Source of the DNA: DATHXC01 sp035459965
GTDB lineage: Bacteria; Pseudomonadota; Gammaproteobacteria; Burkholderiales; Methylophilaceae
DNA length: 64,000 nucleotides
Reading direction: 5' to 3'
Assembly: GCA_035459965.1 (NCBI GenBank)
Contig: DATHXC010000008.1
Span: 1-64,000 of the forward strand
This document shows, piece after piece, positions 60,594 through 64,000 of this stretch; the first letter of the stretch is position 1; each line of letters opens with the position of its first letter. Position numbers and translations under genes: made by a program. The notes under the pieces were generated by a model. That model was not told where the DNA came from, ran no database searches, and saw only the letters and a program-made list of their open reading frames with translations.

Positions 60594-61040
60594 TTAACGA
60601 CAAGCTTGTGGACGATACTTAGATAAAATTGAACCACCTGTACAAATCCAGCGACTACCATCGGTAGTACTAAGCACCATGGTTGTAGTGCTAGCACGAC
60701 CAGTTGACATTGTGCCAGTAATGGCACCAACAGGGTATGCGCCGACAACTGCACCTGTAACAGTAGAGTAGTTACCAGTTAATTGAGCCGCGATTGCAGT
60801 CGCGGCGACAACTACTGTAGGTGTTTGCTGAACAATTGCAGTAGGCCAGCTGCCTGTATTGGATGCAAACTCAGATGCTGGTGTTTTAATCCCACTCAAT
60901 AGCTCAGCAAGCTCAGCCACTTGAGCGCGCGTAACATAATCTTGATAAGACGGGATAGCAACTGCTGCCAGAATACCGATAATTGCAACTACGATCATCA
61001 GTTCGATTAAGGTAAAACCTTTTTGCACTTGTTTTAACAT
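60594..61040 (-). CDS. pilA: Type IV major pilin PilA
   Basis: This 148-residue prepilin has a short leader MLKQVQKG with cleavage before F, the class IVa N-methylphenylalanine helix FTLIELMIVVAIIGILAAVAIPSYQDYVTR, and a C-terminal globular domain unusually rich in Thr, Ser and Ala. Two cysteines near the end (WICTGG and QACR) probably form the D-loop disulfide. The machinery genes pilB and pilC are at 37873-40841. The neighbouring GT41 pair makes O-glycosylation of its Ser/Thr residues plausible. Confidence 0.95.
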   Translation of the reverse strand: MLKQVQKGFTLIELMIVVAIIGILAAVAIPSYQDYVTRAQVAELAELLSGIKTPASEFASNTGSWPTAIVQQTPTVVVAATAIAAQLTGNYSTVTGAVVGAYPVGAITGTMSTGRASTTTMVLSTTDGSRWICTGGSILSKYRPQACR

Positions 61041-61151
61041 GATGGTTCCTTTTGAAAAATTAATTAAACATACAAGAACGGGTGTTTTGGTTAAGCAAAC
61101 TTTACAATTTGTCTTGCCGTTTACTTAGTGACTCCACTATAAGCTGAAACA

Positions 61152-61180
61152 AAAAAGAGCGGATATTTAATCCGCTCTTG
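61152..61180 (-). terminator. Terminator after the SRPBCC gene
   Basis: The stem AAGAGCGGAT/ATCCGCTCTT has an ATTTA loop (61165-61169). On the minus strand it is followed by six T residues. It closes the SRPBCC gene before pilA. Confidence 0.85.
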
Positions 61181-61227
61181 TTTTATTTCAATGACAAAAA
61201 TTGTCACAAATCTAATATCGAGCCTTA

Positions 61228-61767
61228 CTACTTGCCACCTTCAGCTACTCTCTTAAGCTCTGGCAAACCAGCGTCAAACACACCGTTCACGGCCTTAAGT
61301 GCGGATTCATCATCCTGACCAGCTGGGATTGGTGGATTGAGTTTATATACACGATAGAAACGCGCTACCCAGGTAACGGTTGTTTCGCCAGCGCCAGGGC
61401 CGGCCTTGACTGTCATGTAAGCGTTGTAATCTGCTACTGGCAACGCACCTTCAACGATCTCATACTTGATCTTCATATCTGTATCGTCGATGCTGCGTAG
61501 CTTTTCATATATCGTGCCCCCACTTTTTAATGTGAGTAAGCGGTAAGAGGCCGTTTCGCCATTTTCATCTTTTTTGGTTTCCACTTTGGTCGTTGCGACT
61601 GGCGGTAGCCACTTATGCAGACCACCCCAATCCTTCACGATAGCCCAGACTTTGGCTGGATCGGCCTTAATCACGACGGATTTTTCCACTTTCTGTGGTG
61701 ATGGGCCGTGAGCCGCAGCAGTGAGTGGCAGGATTGCCAGGGCAATAAGTGCTAATACTTTTTTCAT
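61228..61767 (-). CDS. SRPBCC-family secreted protein
   Basis: This 179-residue START/SRPBCC (polyketide-cyclase/Bet v 1-like) fold has a signal peptide (MKKVLALIALAILPLTAAAHG), so it is periplasmic. It belongs to the polyketide_cyc2 group by the VWAIVKDWGGLHKWLP and TYEIVEGALPVADY-type stretches. ATG 61767 has GGAGAAA upstream and gives the signal peptide. The longer frame does not. The ligand is unknown. It is next to a secreted YVTN beta-propeller in the same direction. Confidence 0.85.
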   Translation of the reverse strand: MKKVLALIALAILPLTAAAHGPSPQKVEKSVVIKADPAKVWAIVKDWGGLHKWLPPVATTKVETKKDENGETASYRLLTLKSGGTIYEKLRSIDDTDMKIKYEIVEGALPVADYNAYMTVKAGPGAGETTVTWVARFYRVYKLNPPIPAGQDDESALKAVNGVFDAGLPELKRVAEGGK

Positions 61768-61894
61768 GCGAGTTTCTCCAAAAAATAACAATAATAACTA
61801 CAAAGATTTTAGCTTAATAACAAAATTAAGGCACTTACCTAAAACTACTTATTTAATACATGACAATTCTTACTTATTACTTACTGGCTAACAC

Positions 61895-62872
61895 TTACTG
61901 ATAAATAAACTGCCCAAAAGCACGGCTTTGCTGACCCGTGCTGATCGACTTAATTAATTGGTTGCTGGTTGCATCAATAACAGACACAGAATTACTACCC
62001 CAATTCGCTACGTAAATTTTTTGATTGATGGCATCAAAGCTTATGCCCTCAGGCACTTCACCTACCTTTATTTTTGTGATCGCTTTATTTGCACTAACAT
62101 CAATCACAGAAACACTATCATCCTGAGTATTAGTGACATAGGCATATTTGCCATTTGAGCTTACAGTTACACAGTAGGGATGATCACCCACTTTTATAGT
62201 ATCTGTAAGGTGAGTAGAAGTATTAATGACAGAAAGCGTATTGCTTTGTACATTTACCGCATAAAGTGCAGAGCCATCCTGATTCAACGCTAAACCGAAG
62301 GGATGCTTACCAACATTGATACGAGTGCTGATGGTCAACGCTGCTGTATCTATCACTGCAATATCGTTGCTATCGCGATTGGCTACATAAAGGGTCTTCC
62401 CATCAGGGCTGACTGCCATTCCGGCAGGGGCTTTACCCACGGAAATTTCACGCTGATCTAACAAGTTTGCGGTGCTGATTGCTAATACGCGGTCGTCATA
62501 CCAGTCGGCCACATACAACACTTTACTGTCAGGCGATAGAGCCAGGCCAACGGGTGAGCCGTTAATAACAAGTTCCTCAATCACCTGATTGGTAATGCTA
62601 TCAATAACCGAGATGCTTTTTCCGTCTACATTGGAGATGTAAACGCGATTGAGCATTACTGACACCGCAATACCAACAGGCGCTTTTCCTACGGGGATTG
62701 TTGCAATGACCTTGCTGCTCTCTGCATCAATCACTGATACATCGTTGCTGGCTTGGTTGGTGATGTATGCGTAAGTCGCTGCTTGGCAGCAAAATGAAGC
62801 TGATGCACCTGCAAGGAAAACAGCAATAATTACACAAAGCTTATTTGAAGAGTATTTCAAAAGTGATTTCAA
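61895..62872 (-). CDS. Secreted YVTN beta-propeller protein
   Basis: This 325-residue protein has a signal peptide (about 1-32, ending in AAT) and seven YVTN-type beta-propeller repeats of about 42 residues, each with IPVGKAPVGIAV / YVAN / DSNDIAVID-like strands. It is a surface or periplasmic scaffold, and such proteins occur near PQQ and cytochrome systems in methylotrophs. No enzyme motif is seen. It lies 127 bp upstream of the SRPBCC gene on the same strand. Confidence 0.88.
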   Translation of the reverse strand: MKSLLKYSSNKLCVIIAVFLAGASASFCCQAATYAYITNQASNDVSVIDAESSKVIATIPVGKAPVGIAVSVMLNRVYISNVDGKSISVIDSITNQVIEELVINGSPVGLALSPDSKVLYVADWYDDRVLAISTANLLDQREISVGKAPAGMAVSPDGKTLYVANRDSNDIAVIDTAALTISTRINVGKHPFGLALNQDGSALYAVNVQSNTLSVINTSTHLTDTIKVGDHPYCVTVSSNGKYAYVTNTQDDSVSVIDVSANKAITKIKVGEVPEGISFDAINQKIYVANWGSNSVSVIDATSNQLIKSISTGQQSRAFGQFIYQ

Positions 62873-63080
62873 GTTGATCGTAAGAGGGTGGAAAACGCTT
62901 GATTGGCATTTGCGGTTGACGTTGCAGTATAAGGCCTTGAATTAAATAGCGTCAATATTGCTTACTACAGAAGCGGCTTAATCTGTGTGCTGAAAACTGA
63001 TTTTAATGCTTGTGAATACATTGCTTTCAATCCACGTCGAAGTGTGAAAAAATTACACTAAATTATTAGGGTTTTTTGTC

Positions 63081-63614
63081 ATGATAGACCGCGATGGATA
63101 TCGACCAAATGTTGGCATTATTTTATGTAATGGCAATAATCAGGTATTTTGGGGTAAGCGCATCCGCGAACATTCCTGGCAGTTTCCACAGGGTGGCATC
63201 AAGCAGGGCGAGAGCCCGGAAGAGGCCATGTATCGGGAGCTGATGGAGGAGGTCGGCTTGCGCCCTGACCATGTCAAGATATTGGGACGTACCCGAGACT
63301 GGTTACGCTACGATGTGCCTAATAACTGGATTAAACGAGAATGGCGCGGTAGCTACAAAGGCCAGAAGCAGATTTGGTTCCTGTTGCGCATGGTAGGCCG
63401 TGATTGTGACGTATCTTTACGTGCCAGCACCCATCCTGAGTTTGACGCATGGCGCTGGAGCGAGTACTGGGTGCCGATGGATAATGTGATTGAGTTCAAA
63501 CGAGATGTATATCGCTTGGCACTTAATGAACTATCCAGCCACCTTAGTGGAGACAGGCACAATCATGGACGGCGCAATCAAGAGTCGTCAGTCGTTACTC
63601 CGCAAGCCACGTAA
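63081..63614 (+). CDS. rppH: RNA pyrophosphohydrolase RppH
   Basis: This 177-residue Nudix enzyme removes pyrophosphate from the 5' end of mRNA, starting RNase E-dependent decay. The N terminus MIDRDGYRPNVGIILCN is the family start. The Nudix box GX5EX7REUXEEXGU is complete in GGIKQGESPEEAMYRELMEEVGL, with key residues at both ends. It converges on psd. Confidence 0.96.
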   Translation: MIDRDGYRPNVGIILCNGNNQVFWGKRIREHSWQFPQGGIKQGESPEEAMYRELMEEVGLRPDHVKILGRTRDWLRYDVPNNWIKREWRGSYKGQKQIWFLLRMVGRDCDVSLRASTHPEFDAWRWSEYWVPMDNVIEFKRDVYRLALNELSSHLSGDRHNHGRRNQESSVVTPQAT

Positions 63615-63623
63615 TTGTTCCTG

Positions 63624-63656
63624 ATGACTATCTGACAGCTACTGTCAGATAGTCAT
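63624..63656. terminator. 15-bp perfect hairpin between convergent rppH and psd
   Basis: ATGACTATCTGACAG and its exact complement flank a 3-base loop CTA. The left arm begins 10 bp after the rppH stop. The right arm overlaps the last codons and stop of psd (Met-Thr-Ile-stop). No T-run follows closely on either strand. Confidence 0.75.
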
Positions 63657-64000
63657 TCCAAGCGCTTCACCGAGCCGAATACTTTTTGTCGGCGTCCATT
63701 CCTGATTGAATTGCAGGGTATTTTTCGGGAATAACAGGACCACGGTCGATCCCAGTAAAAATCTTCCCATTTCCTCACCCTGTCTTAATTCGATATTTTG
63801 ATCTGAATAAGTCCATTCACGCACATGTTTGCTACGCGGTGGGTTAACCACTCCATGCCAAACAGTGGCCATGCTACCAACAATAGTGGCGCCAACTAGC
63901 ACCATCACAAAAGTGCCATGTACTTTTGACTCGAACTCACAAACTACTCGTTCGTTACGCGCAAATAGGCCGGGAACGTCTTGAGCCGTTGCAGGGTTAA
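63645..64000 (-). CDS. psd: 3' part of phosphatidylserine decarboxylase
   Basis: The minus-strand frame is open to the window edge, giving about 118 C-terminal residues. The sequence LFARNERVVCEFES, VLVGATIVGSMATVWHG and GRFLLGSTVVLLFP matches phosphatidylserine decarboxylase. The LGST motif carries the serine that becomes the pyruvoyl group of the alpha chain by self-cleavage. The enzyme makes phosphatidylethanolamine at the inner membrane. The N-terminal part lies beyond 64000. Confidence 0.93.
   Translation of the reverse strand, partial: NPATAQDVPGLFARNERVVCEFESKVHGTFVMVLVGATIVGSMATVWHGVVNPPRSKHVREWTYSDQNIELRQGEEMGRFLLGSTVVLLFPKNTLQFNQEWTPTKSIRLGEALGMTI

Noticed and set aside
60594..61150. 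Sigma-54 promoter of pilA
   Set aside because: No TGGC-N8-TTGC pair with correct GG/GC spacing is visible on the minus strand upstream of pilA.
1..64000. tRNA, rRNA, transposase or phage genes
   Set aside because: None of the gaps holds a cloverleaf-like segment or rRNA sequence, and no ORF shows transposase, integrase or phage structural motifs.

Overview
The window looks like a chromosomal segment of a betaproteobacterium, most probably of the Methylophilaceae type. That placement rests on gene order and protein character that I recognise (leuS-lptE-holA-proA-nadD, rsmA-pdxA-surA-lptD opposite amgK-murU, xseB-ispA-dxs, a bioBFHCD block), not on a database search. I saw no rRNA, tRNA, CRISPR array, insertion sequence or transposase.

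Layout. 1-2352: the 3' end of a fibronectin-like protein and a CHASE2 adenylate cyclase. 2438-8218: a DNA-damage island with a YedK-type SRAP protein, UmuD and UmuC on the minus strand, and, diverging from umuDC, a LexA-like repressor, a DinB-type polymerase and a DnaQ/GIY-YIG fusion nuclease. A GAAC-N4-GTTC palindrome lies between the two arms. 8219-9035: a strong terminator (perhaps of a small RNA) and a cold-shock/DUF1294 membrane protein. 9072-12893: an AT-rich His-Xaa-Ser peptide-modification operon (hxsA, hxsD, hxsB, hxsC) followed by a class I methyltransferase. 12894-13332: a non-coding boundary with short repeats and the promoter of the biotin operon. 13333-18278: a small membrane protein and bioB-bioF-bioH-bioC-bioD. 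18304-31454: a long minus-strand housekeeping block (NAD, proline, DNA polymerase III delta, LPS transport, leucyl-tRNA synthetase, adenylate kinase, 16S rRNA methylation, PLP synthesis, outer-membrane protein folding). 31669-37869: peptidoglycan recycling, PepP, two ubiquinone hydroxylases and DsbC. 37873-40841: pilC and pilB. 41170-51953: cspA, icd, rluE, a glutamine amidotransferase, aroC, an MFS transporter, a retropepsin-like protease, folE2, dxs, ispA, xseB and an esterase. 52095-56345: adenylate cyclase, cyclic-nucleotide phosphodiesterase and a cAMP-binding/rhodanese protein in a row. 56687-61040: two tandem O-GlcNAc-transferase-like (GT41) proteins directly downstream of pilA. 61228-64000: an SRPBCC protein, a YVTN beta-propeller, rppH and the 3' end of psd.

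The most interesting system is the hxs operon. A small precursor with a signal-like N terminus and six C-terminal His-Xaa-Ser units is encoded with two different radical SAM enzymes, the small partner HxsD and, here, a methyltransferase, under one good sigma-70-type promoter with a direct repeat. The families are catalogued, but I know of no settled product structure. Second in interest are the self-contained damage-response island, whose UmuD has lost the usual Cys-Gly cleavage dipeptide, and the pilA/GT41 pair, which suggests O-glycosylation of the pilus.
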